A program made the translations under genes and the position numbers. Below the pieces are notes generated by a model that was not told the DNA's origin, ran no database searches, and saw nothing but the letters and a program-made list of their open reading frames with translations. This document shows, in pieces, positions 58,301 to 60,086 of a stretch of 64,000 bases of DNA; within the stretch, counting starts at the first letter, position 1, and every line of letters starts with the position of its first letter. The DNA is from Prosapia bicincta (lineage: Eukaryota > Arthropoda > Insecta > Hemiptera > Cercopidae): assembly GCA_036971475.1 (NCBI GenBank), contig JBAIZL010000002.1, positions 135,512,740 through 135,576,739 of the forward strand, written 5' to 3'.

Positions 58301-60086
58301 TTATTTTGCTCTATTTTTATAAGTTTGCAATATATAACTCTTGACGGAACTCCGTGCGCTCAAATATAGTTAAACAACTACTCTATGAACAATAACACAC
58401 CACAGACTCACACCTAAGCAACAGTCTTGTCAGTAATTCACAGCATTGAAAAATGCGCTGACCTAGCACAAATCACATCTGCTGAATAAATCCCTAAGAA
58501 GTGGTGTTTTTGCCAAGATAATACAAACAAGTGTAATGTAATACTTATTTTCATTCCAATGTAAAATATGTGCAGTGATATACTCTATAGTGTTGCTATT
58601 ATATTTTTTTGACTTTTTCATACATTTTTCAAAGGATCATAACGCCCTCTAGGAATAAGTAATCAATTCATATGTATATATTTCCTGAAAGCTTGTTTCA
58701 TACCTTTACAAAAATGTATAATTTGGTGTAAACATGGTATTTATTATATGTTAGGAACTTTTTGTATTTTACTTAAAAAGCTCCAGGCAGATAGAGATGA
58801 GCGGCCTATTAAGGGGTTCAAAGTGTTGAAGCTATTGTTTTGAAATTTATTGATTTTTTAAAGTTATCTATTATACGGCCATGTAGCTTGACAGCCTACA
58901 TGTAATTTAAAATTCTAATTTTATTTCAGGCTGAACGCTTTCTTGGAAGGATTCTATGATATTATCCCAATGCGACTTATCAGCATCTTCAATGAGCAAG
59001 AATTAGAGCTGCTAATCTCAGGCCTACCGAATGTTGATATTGATGACCTCAAAGCAAATACTGAGTATTACAAATATCAACAAAATTCATTGCAGGTAAA
59101 TTATAAAATTAACTCTTCTGAATATGTTTGCATTGTTTCTTGTAATATTAAATAAGTACAGTACCTATAAATCCTGGAAATATATATTTTATAGTTAGGT
59201 AGAAGGTAACTGAAGTTGTGACTATAAAGGAAAAGATTTTAATGGAAGGAAAAATAGTACTACAAAATTTAAATTCGGTGAAATGTTGGATAAAGTTAAC
59301 ACTGTATATGAACTTTTAATGCAATTAAGTAACTGAAAAAAGTAGACGTATAGTAGGTCTCAAAATTCGAGTCCCAATTTTTCGAGCTTCCATTAAATTT
59401 GAACCCAGCTGAGGGATTAATCAGCTAAACCACTGACATTTTAAAATATCTCGACTTCAGCATTGGGGGTTTCATATAAAAACTAAAGTGCTGATTGGAT
59501 GAATAGAGAACCGTTAAAAGAGTGATTTTTAAAAGAAAAGAGTTTGCCTCAAAGCTTATTTTACTCTTAGACATAGCAATGTCACTTCCCGAAGATCAAC
59601 TGTGCTCTAATGTAAATTCCTACAAGCCATTTATGAATATAAATTTTTCTGAAATATTTTTGTTTTGCAGTCAAATATATCAATAGTCTAGGTAGATATA
59701 ATGTTTGATTTTTTTTGTTATTTTTATTTTGAACTTAGGTGATATATTTTGCTTTAAGATTACAGTTCTTTATAAGATGTTGCTAAAAGTGTGTAATTAT
59801 ACATGAGTTGCTGATATTATCCAAAGGTGGTATTAGAAACTACTATTGAACTACTATTATTGAACTCACTAACTAAAGTTTAAAATGTTTTTCAGATCCA
59901 GTGGTTTTGGCGAGCATTGAGGGAATTTGACCAAGCTGAGCGTGCAAAGTTCCTTCAATTTGTAACCGGAACATCTAAAGTTCCTTTACAAGGATTCACA
60001 GCTCTGGAAGGCATGAATGGAATCCAGAAATTTCAAATACATCGTGATGAAAGGTCTACTGATCGTTTGCCTTCTGCACACACTTG
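3188..60086 (+). CDS. HUWE1: HUWE1 HECT E3 ubiquitin ligase, C-terminal half (26 exons, both ends off-window)
   Basis: The gene encodes a very large HECT ubiquitin-protein ligase that takes ubiquitin from an E2 onto a catalytic cysteine and passes it to substrate lysines. Known animal substrates include p53, Mcl-1, Myc, histones and unassembled proteins. The coordinates span exons and introns; the coding part is about 5,761 nt in 26 exons. Identification rests on near-continuous similarity to animal HUWE1, for example three UBM motifs, [19 protein letters not shown] blocks, [17 protein letters not shown], and the HECT blocks [43 protein letters not shown] and [10 protein letters not shown]. 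Exon phases join without a break from start to end. The reading frame is open throughout, so the gene looks functional although many transposons have landed in its introns. The promoter, the N-terminal half and the final exon are not in the window. Confidence 0.95.
3342..5057 (+). other. HUWE1 intron, no element recognised
   Basis: About 1.7 kb of AT-rich intron. I see no exon-like segment, transposase remnant or notable repeat. Confidence 0.6.
5058..5208 (+). CDS. HUWE1: HUWE1 exon 2 of window
   Basis: Acceptor TTACAG, donor GTAAGA. One base completes the Arg codon, then 50 codons run [28 protein letters not shown] and [12 protein letters not shown], ending in phase 0. This corresponds to the human segment that ends just before the [13 protein letters not shown] block. 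Confidence 0.9.
5765..6300. repeat. Dispersed repeat, copy 1
   Basis: This stretch shares several blocks with 21890-22170. Examples are TGTGTGTTCCTGCAACTTGG, an ACTACATTA-GTTTTA block, CAAAAATTAGAAACTAAAAA and AAAACATACTTGTATTGAAA. The order is conserved and the spacing differs, so the two are diverged copies of one interspersed repeat. No protein is encoded. A non-autonomous DNA transposon is the best guess, because copy 2 is preceded by TTAA. Confidence 0.6.
6636..7290 (+). pseudogene. Non-LTR retrotransposon (LINE) 3' fragment with RNase H
   Basis: The first part (6636-6965) encodes an RNase H-like segment with [12 protein letters not shown] and [18 protein letters not shown], as in RNase H domains downstream of reverse transcriptase in I- and Jockey-like LINEs. 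After a frame break, 7110-7290 encodes [20 protein letters not shown] and then IEHILLNCP, the Cys/His tail typical of these polyproteins. The reverse transcriptase is missing, so this is a 5'-truncated, mutated copy. Its 3' side runs straight into a (TA)n tract at 7295. Confidence 0.75.
7295..7359. repeat. (AT)n microsatellite
   Basis: About 32 uninterrupted AT units lie between the LINE fragment and a dispersed repeat that begins at about 7360. The short peptides of alternating Tyr and Ile on both strands here are artefacts of this tract. Confidence 0.95.
7360..7500 (+). repeat. Microsatellite-linked dispersed repeat, copy A
   Basis: Carries TTTTTTGGACTAGGAGACTG, then CTTACCTTG and AAGAGTCCACA, CTGTAGTCTTGAAATAGAAA and AATGATATATTTCAACCACA. 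It is almost identical to 63789-63906 and related to 56693-56870 and, in reverse, to 61100-61318. All four sit next to a dinucleotide or AT-rich tract. It does not encode a recognisable protein. Confidence 0.8.
7719..7845 (+). CDS. HUWE1: HUWE1 exon 3 of window
   Basis: Acceptor TGTTTCAG, donor GTAAGT. Reads [20 protein letters not shown] and then [15 protein letters not shown], matching the human [20 protein letters not shown] block. It ends in phase 1: the final A joins TT of the next exon to make Ile. A second GTAA four bases later was rejected because it breaks the frame. Confidence 0.93.
7846..9174 (+). other. HUWE1 intron left of the Tc1 insertion
   Basis: AT-rich intron with no recognisable coding or repeat structure except short A-runs, for example near 8824-8840. 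Confidence 0.55.
9760..9990 (+). pseudogene. Tc1 transposase N-terminal DNA-binding region
   Basis: Starting at ATG 9760 it reads [20 protein letters not shown], then a helix-turn-helix ([20 protein letters not shown]) and the basic SGRPRKTT linker. This is the paired-like first HTH and GRPR hook of Tc1 transposases. The frame then runs off-register at the deletion joint, and the DDE part continues in another frame. Confidence 0.85.
10060..10416 (+). pseudogene. Tc1 transposase C-terminal DDE part
   Basis: Encodes [19 protein letters not shown], an in-frame TAA, then [20 protein letters not shown] and NPIENIW. The second Asp (QQDN) and the Glu (PIEN) are separated by 34 positions, the DD34E spacing of Tc1. 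The first catalytic Asp is missing because the segment joining this to the HTH part is deleted, and the in-frame stop is a second lesion. Confidence 0.85.
10721..10876 (+). CDS. HUWE1: HUWE1 exon 4 of window
   Basis: Acceptor TTCTTTGCAG, donor GTAAGT. TT completes an Ile codon, followed by [20 protein letters not shown], a Lys/Glu-rich helical run and KNFLAVTD. It corresponds to the charged human helix with LEFLRDEELEERREKRRK. It ends in phase 1, giving Gly with the next exon. The run of basic and acidic residues suggests a long charged helix. Confidence 0.92.
10877..13549 (+). other. HUWE1 intron, mostly featureless
   Basis: AT-rich intron. It contains a G-run at 11781-11790 and an 84-codon minus-strand open frame (12076-12330) that resembles no family I know. 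I see no host exon. Confidence 0.5.
13550..13830 (-). pseudogene. Possible decayed piggyBac transposase C-terminus
   Basis: The minus strand reads [20 protein letters not shown] and then [17 protein letters not shown]. This resembles the R-x-x-x-RHF-x-x-IPP stretch before the cysteine-rich tail of piggyBac-type transposases. A Cys/Arg-rich remnant follows in shifted frames. The rest of the gene and the TTAA ends were not found. It could also be a chance resemblance. Confidence 0.3.
13958..14150 (-). pseudogene. Penelope-like element, N-terminal-region fragment
   Basis: On the minus strand the DNA encodes an Asn/Ile/Lys-rich peptide with [20 protein letters not shown]. Its composition and motifs resemble the region before the reverse transcriptase in Penelope-like proteins. 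It starts where a plus-strand Penelope C-terminal fragment begins (about 14150), giving a head-to-head arrangement like the one at 61390-63653. The assignment rests on composition and arrangement more than on firm motifs. Confidence 0.45.
14170..14364 (+). pseudogene. Penelope-like element, C-terminal fragment
   Basis: Reads [20 protein letters not shown] and later [19 protein letters not shown], ending at TAA. It aligns by eye with the C-terminus of the Penelope protein at 61613-63178, which has HCIERNHDFPEI, then IIENLEIYKNKIKNTL and the same spacing to its stop. Sequence differs a good deal, so this is another Penelope lineage. The 3' tail after the stop shares a block with 16600-16690. 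Confidence 0.65.
14400..14500 (+). repeat. Penelope-like 3' tail segment, copy 1
   Basis: Contains GGTCAATTGACCGAAAGGTG and CCTCATCACATAAGGTAAAA; a variant of the same blocks occurs at 16600-16690. It follows the Penelope C-terminal fragment, so it probably is that family's 3' untranslated tail. GGTCAATTGACC is a perfect palindrome. Confidence 0.55.
14735..15398 (+). CDS. HUWE1: HUWE1 exon 5 of window (long disordered exon)
   Basis: Acceptor CTTTAG, donor GTAAGT; 664 nt, the longest exon here. GT completes the Gly begun in exon 4, followed by [40 protein letters not shown] and a long Ser/Pro/Thr-rich tail ending [10 protein letters not shown]. It corresponds to the low-complexity part of human HUWE1 before the UBM motifs, which is poorly conserved. 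There are no transmembrane or catalytic features. The opposite strand has an open frame at 14760-15131 that is a shadow. Confidence 0.9.
15399..16560 (+). other. HUWE1 intron, nothing recognised
   Basis: AT-rich intron. Long T- and A-runs near 16410-16530 produce spurious Phe/Leu/Ile-rich open frames. Confidence 0.55.
16570..16690 (+). repeat. (AC)n tract plus Penelope-like 3' tail segment, copy 2
   Basis: A short (AC)n run (16574-16588) is followed by AAGTGACCGAAGGTGCCTCA and TCACAAGGTAAAAGTTAATT, close to the sequence at 14420-14460. It is a solo fragment with no coding part. Confidence 0.55.
16848..17222 (+). CDS. HUWE1: HUWE1 exon 6 of window (acidic, SUMO-like SSG repeats)
   Basis: Acceptor TATACAG, donor GTATGT. 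It encodes [20 protein letters not shown], an acidic run, an Arg-rich patch ([14 protein letters not shown]) and then four related units: [30 protein letters not shown] and AIVVSSEEE. Each unit is a hydrophobic stretch followed by Ser-Ser-acidic residues, the layout of SUMO-interacting motifs. That is an inference from pattern only. The acidic region matches HUWE1's acidic domain before the UBMs. Confidence 0.88.
17223..18418 (+). other. HUWE1 intron left of the ribozyme-like fold
   Basis: AT-rich and pyrimidine-rich intron; I could not identify protein-coding remnants. Its right end runs into the ribozyme-like fold, so part of it may be the body of a decayed retroelement. Confidence 0.45.
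18419..18476 (+). ncRNA. Candidate hammerhead ribozyme fold
   Basis: Core elements occur in the right order: CTGATGA (18428-18434), stem II GATGG/TCATC with loop CATGG (18436-18450), GAAA (18451-18454), a 3-bp stem III ATG/CAT (18454-18461) with a 2-nt loop, and an A at 18462 as the cleavage-site base. Stem I pairs CCCT (18424-18427) with AGGG (18463-18466), extended by TAAGA (18419-18423) with TCTTA (18472-18476). Very short stem III is known for hammerheads in Penelope-like retroelements. One extra base at 18435 between the core and stem II departs from consensus, so activity is uncertain. Confidence 0.45.
18477..20969 (+). other. HUWE1 intron, no element recognised
   Basis: AT-rich intron. 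Several pyrimidine-rich stretches (19000-19700) give weak open frames with no family resemblance. A similar texture, including TTGGCCTA words, recurs at 24730-25600, so a diverged repeat is possible. Confidence 0.45.
20970..21227 (+). CDS. HUWE1: HUWE1 exon 7 of window (first UBM)
   Basis: Acceptor TTTTAG, donor GTAAAT. One G completes Arg. It reads [20 protein letters not shown], a Ser-rich stretch ([11 protein letters not shown]), then [20 protein letters not shown]. The last block is a ubiquitin-binding motif (UBM) with its Leu-Pro pair and D-P-x-F-L-x-A-L-P signature, which binds the Leu8 patch of ubiquitin. It ends in phase 2, giving Arg across the junction. Confidence 0.94.
21757..22170. 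repeat. Dispersed repeat, copy 2 (TTAA-bounded at left)
   Basis: TTAA at 21757-21760 is followed by CACATTGATTGCTACGGCAG. That start is of the type seen in piggyBac-derived non-autonomous elements. Inside are TGTGTGTTCCTGCAACTTGG and AAAACATACTTGTATTGAAA, shared with 5765-6300. No transposase remnant is present, and the right end is not clearly defined. Confidence 0.5.
22171..22262. repeat. Pogo/Tigger-like terminal sequence with internal palindrome
   Basis: Begins CAGTGAAACCTGTTTAAGCC and includes GGAATCCATTGGGACCGGCA, a layout seen at ends of pogo-type elements. AAGCCGGAA and TTCCGTCT... TTTCCGGCTT make an imperfect fold. A partner inverted end was not found in the window, so it may be a solo end. 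Confidence 0.35.
22263..24359 (+). other. HUWE1 intron, nothing recognised
   Basis: AT-rich intron with no exon-like stretch. Relics of DNA transposons are possible but could not be named. Confidence 0.45.
24360..24609 (+). CDS. HUWE1: HUWE1 exon 8 of window (second UBM, start of third)
   Basis: Acceptor TTTATAG, donor GTACGT at 24610. It reads [17 protein letters not shown], then [20 protein letters not shown] followed by [11 protein letters not shown], which is almost identical to the second UBM of human HUWE1. [20 protein letters not shown], the start of the third, follows. I chose the donor at 24610 over GTACTT at 24614 because only phase 0 yields the conserved S-(V/I)-L-x-DMEDS junction. 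Confidence 0.95.
24610..26815 (+). other. HUWE1 intron, nothing recognised
   Basis: AT-rich and pyrimidine-rich intron; a G/T-rich run near 25768-25782 is the only notable composition shift. Confidence 0.5.
26816..27005 (+). CDS. HUWE1: HUWE1 exon 9 of window (third UBM)
   Basis: Acceptor TTTTAG, donor GTATGT. It reads [39 protein letters not shown] and [14 protein letters not shown]. This completes the third UBM-like repeat and the conserved EAQ-LRRE helix. The human counterpart is [20 protein letters not shown]. It ends in phase 1, giving Arg with the next exon. Confidence 0.95.
27222..27390 (+). CDS. HUWE1: HUWE1 exon 10 of window
   Basis: Follows a short 216-bp intron; acceptor TATTTTAG, donor GTATGG. 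GA completes Arg, then [20 protein letters not shown], an [14 protein letters not shown] stretch and [10 protein letters not shown]. This is the variable linker after the UBMs, equivalent to the human GNRGVQYTRLAVQRGG region. It ends AG, giving Arg. Confidence 0.88.
27391..28454 (+). other. HUWE1 intron left of the palindrome
   Basis: AT-rich intron, no recognisable element. Confidence 0.5.
28459..28648. repeat. Large imperfect palindrome (MITE-like)
   Basis: Two arms of about 80 bp, 28459-28536 and 28569-28648, are inverted copies. AATCGTTTCATTTACAAA on the left is matched by TTTGTAAATGAAACGATT on the right, and ATTATTGCATAAC by GTTATGCAATAAT. The spacer is about 32 bp. TTACTTTAAGGTT occurs on both sides, at 28385 and 28655. 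It may be a small foldback DNA element; it has no coding capacity. Confidence 0.85.
28668..30030 (+). other. HUWE1 intron right of the palindrome
   Basis: AT-rich intron without recognisable elements or exons. Confidence 0.5.
30031..30181 (+). CDS. HUWE1: HUWE1 exon 11 of window
   Basis: Acceptor TTTTTTTAG, donor GTAAGT. It encodes [40 protein letters not shown] and APTRDWVIH. This is one of the best conserved blocks of HUWE1 (human [20 protein letters not shown]). It is a helical repeat-like segment of the ring-shaped scaffold. The hydrophobic run is part of a helix, not a membrane segment. Ends in phase 0. Confidence 0.95.
30518..30639 (+). CDS. HUWE1: HUWE1 exon 12 of window
   Basis: Acceptor TGTAAAG, donor GTAAGT. 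It reads [14 protein letters not shown], continuing the human RSLLSILQRSSE block, then a Ser/Thr-rich linker ([20 protein letters not shown]) and AAM, whose Met is split with the next exon. The acceptor has a weak pyrimidine tract interrupted by GTAAA, but the phase fits. Confidence 0.88.
30640..31859 (+). other. HUWE1 intron left of the 186-bp tandem array
   Basis: AT-rich intron; nothing recognised. Confidence 0.5.
31860..32423. repeat. Tandem repeat, 186-bp unit, about three copies
   Basis: Copies begin at 31860, 32046 and 32232, each starting TTTTAATTAATTGTTATTTG and ending near CACACTAAAATCA. The first two are nearly identical; the third has a few small changes, for example an ATAATATGATG insertion. 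This is a satellite-like array within an intron. Confidence 0.92.
32880..33044 (+). CDS. HUWE1: HUWE1 exon 13 of window
   Basis: Acceptor TATTTTCAG, donor GTAATT. G completes Met, followed by [40 protein letters not shown] and [11 protein letters not shown]. It matches human [13 protein letters not shown] and IHPQAAPVVC. Ends AA, giving Lys with the next G. The open frame that continues upstream to 32635 is intron. Confidence 0.95.
33045..34439 (+). other. HUWE1 intron left of the transposase relic
   Basis: AT-rich intron; minus-strand open frame 33612-33950 has no recognisable family. Confidence 0.5.
34440..34972 (+). pseudogene. Tc1/mariner-IS630-like transposase relic
   Basis: Broken reading frames resemble a common insect DDE transposase: [11 protein letters not shown] (34560-34592), then [20 protein letters not shown] (34624-34683), [20 protein letters not shown] and NPVRYFFF. 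The W-F-(Q/K)-Q-(D/N)-(G/D)-A-T-x-H-T pattern marks the region of the second catalytic Asp, here apparently changed to Asn. Stops and frameshifts show that it is long dead. The last part lies within a 110-bp tandem duplication. Confidence 0.6.
34754..34972 (+). repeat. 110-bp tandem duplication within the transposase relic
   Basis: CCTGATCATCTCACTTTTTT and AAGGAACAGTACATGTATT both occur twice at a spacing of about 110 bp (34755 and 34865). The copies differ at about ten positions. Confidence 0.85.
35446..35854 (+). CDS. HUWE1: HUWE1 exon 14 of window
   Basis: Acceptor TTTTTTTTCAG, donor GTAAGA. G completes Lys, then [58 protein letters not shown] and [14 protein letters not shown], all with clear human counterparts such as HVLDTLIQLAKVFP and FWDLLVKLDNMNVSRKGK. 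The last dozen residues ([13 protein letters not shown]) do not resemble HUWE1, so the exact donor or the following linker is less certain. Phase 0. Confidence 0.9.
35855..36577 (+). other. HUWE1 intron left of MITE copy 1
   Basis: AT-rich intron. The vertebrate protein has a long Ser/Thr-rich linker at this point, so a small extra exon could hide in this intron, but I could not see one. Confidence 0.45.
36578..36980. mobile_element. Non-autonomous element with long inverted ends, copy 1
   Basis: About 400 bp with inverted ends of roughly 50 bp. ACCTATAAAATTTTGAAGTC (followed by GGTGC) at the left is matched by GCACCGACTTCAAAATTTTG at the right, and TTAATCATAAG by CTTATGGTTAA. A related, inverted copy is at 48820-49445. 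There is no transposase, and no clear target duplication was found. Confidence 0.75.
36981..37913 (+). other. HUWE1 intron right of MITE copy 1
   Basis: AT-rich intron with nothing recognised. Confidence 0.5.
37914..38057 (+). CDS. HUWE1: HUWE1 exon 15 of window
   Basis: Acceptor TTTGTAG, donor GTAAAT. It encodes [20 protein letters not shown] and [18 protein letters not shown], matching human [20 protein letters not shown]. Exactly 48 codons, in phase 0 at both ends. Confidence 0.94.
38577..39449. mobile_element. Probable non-autonomous piggyBac-type element (TTAA ends)
   Basis: TTAA at 38573-38576 is followed by AACACTTTAGCTGCCGGCCA. At the other side GTGACAGCTGAAGTG precedes TTAA at 39450-39453. 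Read inward, both ends give CACTT(T/C)AGCTG, so they form short inverted repeats. Left subterminal GGCCAATTGGCCAGACATTG and right GTCGGGCCAACGTGA are also similar. No transposase is present. About 870 bp. Confidence 0.6.
39854..40106. repeat. Tandem duplication, about 120-bp unit
   Basis: Two copies share GAGACAGAGGTTGAAACTTG, AATTTGAC and TCCATATTGTGCATGCTAAA followed by GATTGATATTTTT. They lie about 120 bp apart. The second copy ends 118 bp before the exon 16 acceptor. Confidence 0.9.
40224..40393 (+). CDS. HUWE1: HUWE1 exon 16 of window
   Basis: Acceptor TTTATAG, donor GTAATT. It reads [38 protein letters not shown] and then a charged linker ending GVLRN. It corresponds to human [20 protein letters not shown] and IGTLLAELREYN. 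It ends AG, giving Arg with exon 17. Confidence 0.92.
40394..41336 (+). other. HUWE1 intron with (GT)n tract
   Basis: AT-rich; a (GT)n run lies at 41289-41310, about 25 bp before the acceptor. Nothing else recognised. Confidence 0.55.
41337..41521 (+). CDS. HUWE1: HUWE1 exon 17 of window
   Basis: Acceptor TTACAG, donor GTTAGT. It encodes [40 protein letters not shown] and ILKVIVQLK, followed by KVTPKRRPG. It matches human [33 protein letters not shown] and RVLQVIIQL. It ends in phase 1, giving Glu. Confidence 0.95.
41522..42970 (+). other. HUWE1 intron, nothing recognised
   Basis: AT-rich intron without exon-like or transposon-like sequence that I can support. Confidence 0.5.
42971..43222 (+). 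CDS. HUWE1: HUWE1 exon 18 of window (Ser-Pro-Asn repeat exon)
   Basis: Acceptor TTTTTTTAAG, donor GTATTT. AA completes Glu, then [20 protein letters not shown] and related units follow. STPNTSP occurs twice, 23 codons (69 nt) apart, with RPSA, PSASARP and SASNNRP between, then [20 protein letters not shown]. It lies where the human protein has its Ser-rich, low-complexity pre-HECT linker. Phase continuity on both sides supports it. The internal repeats suggest recent slippage or duplication. Confidence 0.88.
42980..43148 (+). repeat. In-frame coding tandem repeat in HUWE1 exon 18
   Basis: CCAGT- and AGACCCAGT-type words recur, with a larger 69-nt unit marked by TACACCGAATACCAGTCCC at 43041 and 43110. 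Repeat length is a multiple of three, so copy changes keep the frame. The product is Ser/Pro/Asn-rich and likely disordered. Confidence 0.85.
43223..45085 (+). other. HUWE1 intron, nothing recognised
   Basis: AT-rich intron of about 1.9 kb. I see no repeats or coding remnants. Confidence 0.5.
45086..45339 (+). CDS. HUWE1: HUWE1 exon 19 of window (acidic and pre-HECT)
   Basis: Acceptor TTTTAG, donor GTAAGT. AT completes Asp, then [20 protein letters not shown], a Pro-Glu-Ser repeat ([15 protein letters not shown]) and [20 protein letters not shown] with DSHAVLVLQ. The last part matches human [20 protein letters not shown] and QHAVLVLQ. Phase 0 at the end. The minus-strand open frame here is a shadow. 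Confidence 0.94.
45463..46083 (-). pseudogene. mariner transposase, catalytic part
   Basis: Open frame with [20 protein letters not shown] (first Asp), [15 protein letters not shown] (second Asp) and [19 protein letters not shown] (third Asp). The second and third Asp are separated by 34 residues, the DD34D signature of mariner. It lacks the N-terminal DNA-binding domain, which is in another frame at 46088-46507, so no full transposase is made from this copy without frameshifting. Confidence 0.92.
46088..46507 (-). pseudogene. mariner transposase, N-terminal DNA-binding part
   Basis: Starts [20 protein letters not shown], then [42 protein letters not shown] and a second helix-turn-helix ([20 protein letters not shown]). 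These are the two HTH motifs and the linker of mariner transposases. The frame shifts after KICAKMVPK, and the catalytic part follows in another frame. Confidence 0.92.
46701..47461 (+). other. HUWE1 intron between mariner and hAT remnant
   Basis: AT-rich; TTAACCCTATGCATTCGAGT at 46866 resembles a piggyBac-type end, but no partner was found. Confidence 0.45.
47470..47730 (-). mobile_element. hAT MITE, truncated inverted copy
   Basis: The reverse complement of 50391-50646 with divergence; shared blocks include TCCAATTTTGTATAACTTTA and TTAAATAACTATTTCTTTTC. It starts CAGAGTTGTCCAACT after ATCTAGAA (47462-47469), an nTCTAGAn hAT-type target. The other terminal repeat has been lost after GGTAGGCCGC, so no second target copy is present. 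Confidence 0.7.
47731..48819 (+). other. HUWE1 intron between hAT remnant and MITE copy 2
   Basis: Very AT-rich; T-runs at 48335-48380. Nothing recognised. Confidence 0.5.
48820..49445. mobile_element. Non-autonomous element with long inverted ends, copy 2
   Basis: Left end ATAAGCTTATTACCCACAAA then ATTTTGAAGTCCGTGCC; right end GTGCCAACTTCAAAATTTTG then TGGCTAATAAGCTTATGACA. The ends match those of 36578-36980, and an internal block (TTTCCGAAACAATCCA) matches copy 1 in reverse. It is longer than copy 1 by about 220 bp. Confidence 0.7.
49446..50064 (+). other. HUWE1 intron between MITE copy 2 and minisatellite
   Basis: AT-rich, no recognisable element. Confidence 0.5.
50065..50380. repeat. 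Minisatellite, about 50-bp unit, five to six copies
   Basis: Units begin at about 50113, 50161, 50211, 50262, 50312 and 50363 with ACATTATG(T)TAGAGCG, and contain an ATGTGTGAA-type block. The copies diverge by 15-25 percent by eye, so the array is old. Its base composition is less AT-rich than the surrounding intron. It directly abuts the hAT MITE's left target copy. Confidence 0.85.
50391..50646 (+). mobile_element. hAT MITE, complete, with 8-bp target duplication
   Basis: A 256-bp element starting CAGGGTTGTCCACCTGGCGG and ending with a C-run, GTAAGTTGGAAAACTG. It is bounded by TTCTAGAT at 50383-50390 and 50647-50654, a perfect 8-bp target duplication that fits the nTCTAGAn preference of hAT transposons. 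It is non-coding and would depend on a hAT transposase in trans. Confidence 0.92.
50889..51159 (+). CDS. HUWE1: HUWE1 exon 20 of window
   Basis: Acceptor TGTTTAG, donor GTTAGG. It reads [20 protein letters not shown], a Pro/Ser-rich linker and [11 protein letters not shown], matching human [14 protein letters not shown] and DTQKFLRFAE. Starts in phase 0 and ends in phase 1. Two overlapping open frames on the other strand are shadows. Confidence 0.95.
51160..52422 (+). other. HUWE1 intron with a possible pogo-like solo end
   Basis: Mostly featureless. On the minus strand, 52270-52330 reads TACAGTCAAACTTGGTTAAA and then ATGAATTTCACGGGGCC, a layout like pogo-type terminal repeats, but no partner end or transposase was found. 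Confidence 0.4.
52423..52698 (+). CDS. HUWE1: HUWE1 exon 21 of window (HECT domain begins)
   Basis: Acceptor GCTTCCAG, donor GTATTT. AA completes Glu, then [60 protein letters not shown] and NRFYIVFE. Human HUWE1 has [20 protein letters not shown] and [20 protein letters not shown]. The HECT N-lobe begins in the second half of this exon. Ends in phase 1. Confidence 0.97.
52986..53174 (+). CDS. HUWE1: HUWE1 exon 22 of window (HECT N-lobe)
   Basis: Acceptor TTTACAG, donor GTAAGA. GT completes Gly, then [60 protein letters not shown] and VI. The E-G-x-D-x-G-G-L-x-R-E-W motif is the signature of HECT N-lobes. It is nearly identical to human. Phase 1 at the end. Confidence 0.97.
53175..53919 (+). 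other. HUWE1 intron, nothing recognised
   Basis: AT-rich intron of 745 bp without recognised elements. Confidence 0.6.
53920..54107 (+). CDS. HUWE1: HUWE1 exon 23 of window (HECT N-lobe, E2-binding region)
   Basis: Acceptor TTTTTAG, donor GTTAGT. CA completes Ala, then [40 protein letters not shown] and [20 protein letters not shown]. It matches human [20 protein letters not shown]. This part of the HECT fold contacts the E2 enzyme. Ends in phase 0. Confidence 0.97.
54596..55806 (+). mobile_element. mariner transposon, second copy, decayed
   Basis: A 1,211-bp element bounded by TA at 54594-54595 and 55807-55808. The left end is CGAGGTGTGACAATTAAGTA and then ATGAGACTG. The right end, inverted, is TGAGGTGTGACAAGTAATGA. 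The transposase (plus strand, ATG at about 54779) is broken by several stops and frameshifts. Its ends resemble those of the mariner at 45396, but the encoded protein differs, so it is a different subfamily. Confidence 0.92.
54779..55740 (+). pseudogene. mariner transposase, heavily broken
   Basis: Fragments in several frames: [15 protein letters not shown] at the start, [20 protein letters not shown] (second HTH), [20 protein letters not shown] followed by [20 protein letters not shown] (first Asp), then [20 protein letters not shown] and [10 protein letters not shown], in which the second Asp block reads HDKA instead of HDNA. Stop codons interrupt all parts. Confidence 0.85.
56363..56496 (+). 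CDS. HUWE1: HUWE1 exon 24 of window (HECT)
   Basis: Acceptor GGTTTTCAG, donor GTAAGT. It reads [40 protein letters not shown] and AIRK, matching human [20 protein letters not shown] and VHLVCQMRMTGAIRK. It ends CA, giving Gln with the next exon. Confidence 0.96.
56693..56870 (+). repeat. Microsatellite-linked dispersed repeat, copy B
   Basis: Preceded by a short (TA)n tract. Starts AGGTTGGTTCTAGTAGAGCT and continues TTTAGGAATTTTTGGACTAG, GGAGACTGACAG and, near the end, GATCTTTGTCAATAAAAAAA. It pairs most closely with the inverted copy at 61100-61318. Confidence 0.8.
57200..58260 (+). pseudogene. Tigger/pogo-type (DDE_1) transposase relic
   Basis: The first part (57283-57606) reads [40 protein letters not shown] and [17 protein letters not shown], a CENP-B-like DNA-binding region. 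After breaks, [13 protein letters not shown] marks the first catalytic Asp, and [20 protein letters not shown] then [20 protein letters not shown] and NKP mark the later DDE part, as in POGK-like proteins. Stops and frameshifts are present. A possible left end is ACTGTATTTACTCATTTGTA at 57163; the right end was not found. Confidence 0.85.
58261..58929 (+). other. HUWE1 intron right of the pogo relic
   Basis: Likely part of the pogo element at its left side, then ordinary AT-rich intron. No inverted end was recognised. Confidence 0.45.
58930..59095 (+). CDS. HUWE1: HUWE1 exon 25 of window (HECT C-lobe hinge)
   Basis: Acceptor TTATTTCAG, donor GTAAAT. G completes Gln, then [40 protein letters not shown] and [15 protein letters not shown]. 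Human has [20 protein letters not shown] and [20 protein letters not shown]. It covers the end of the N-lobe and the approach to the C-lobe. Phase 0. Confidence 0.97.
59096..59895 (+). other. HUWE1 intron, nothing recognised
   Basis: AT-rich intron of 800 bp; no element seen. Confidence 0.6.
59896..60086 (+). CDS. HUWE1: HUWE1 exon 26 of window (HECT C-lobe, split catalytic Cys)
   Basis: Acceptor TTTTTCAG, donor GTAAAT. It encodes [60 protein letters not shown] and AHT, then TG. These are the C-lobe blocks that precede the catalytic cysteine (human SAHTCFNQLDLP). TG plus a pyrimidine from the next exon would make the active-site Cys. The following exon, about 33 codons ending the protein, is not between here and 64000. 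Confidence 0.97.
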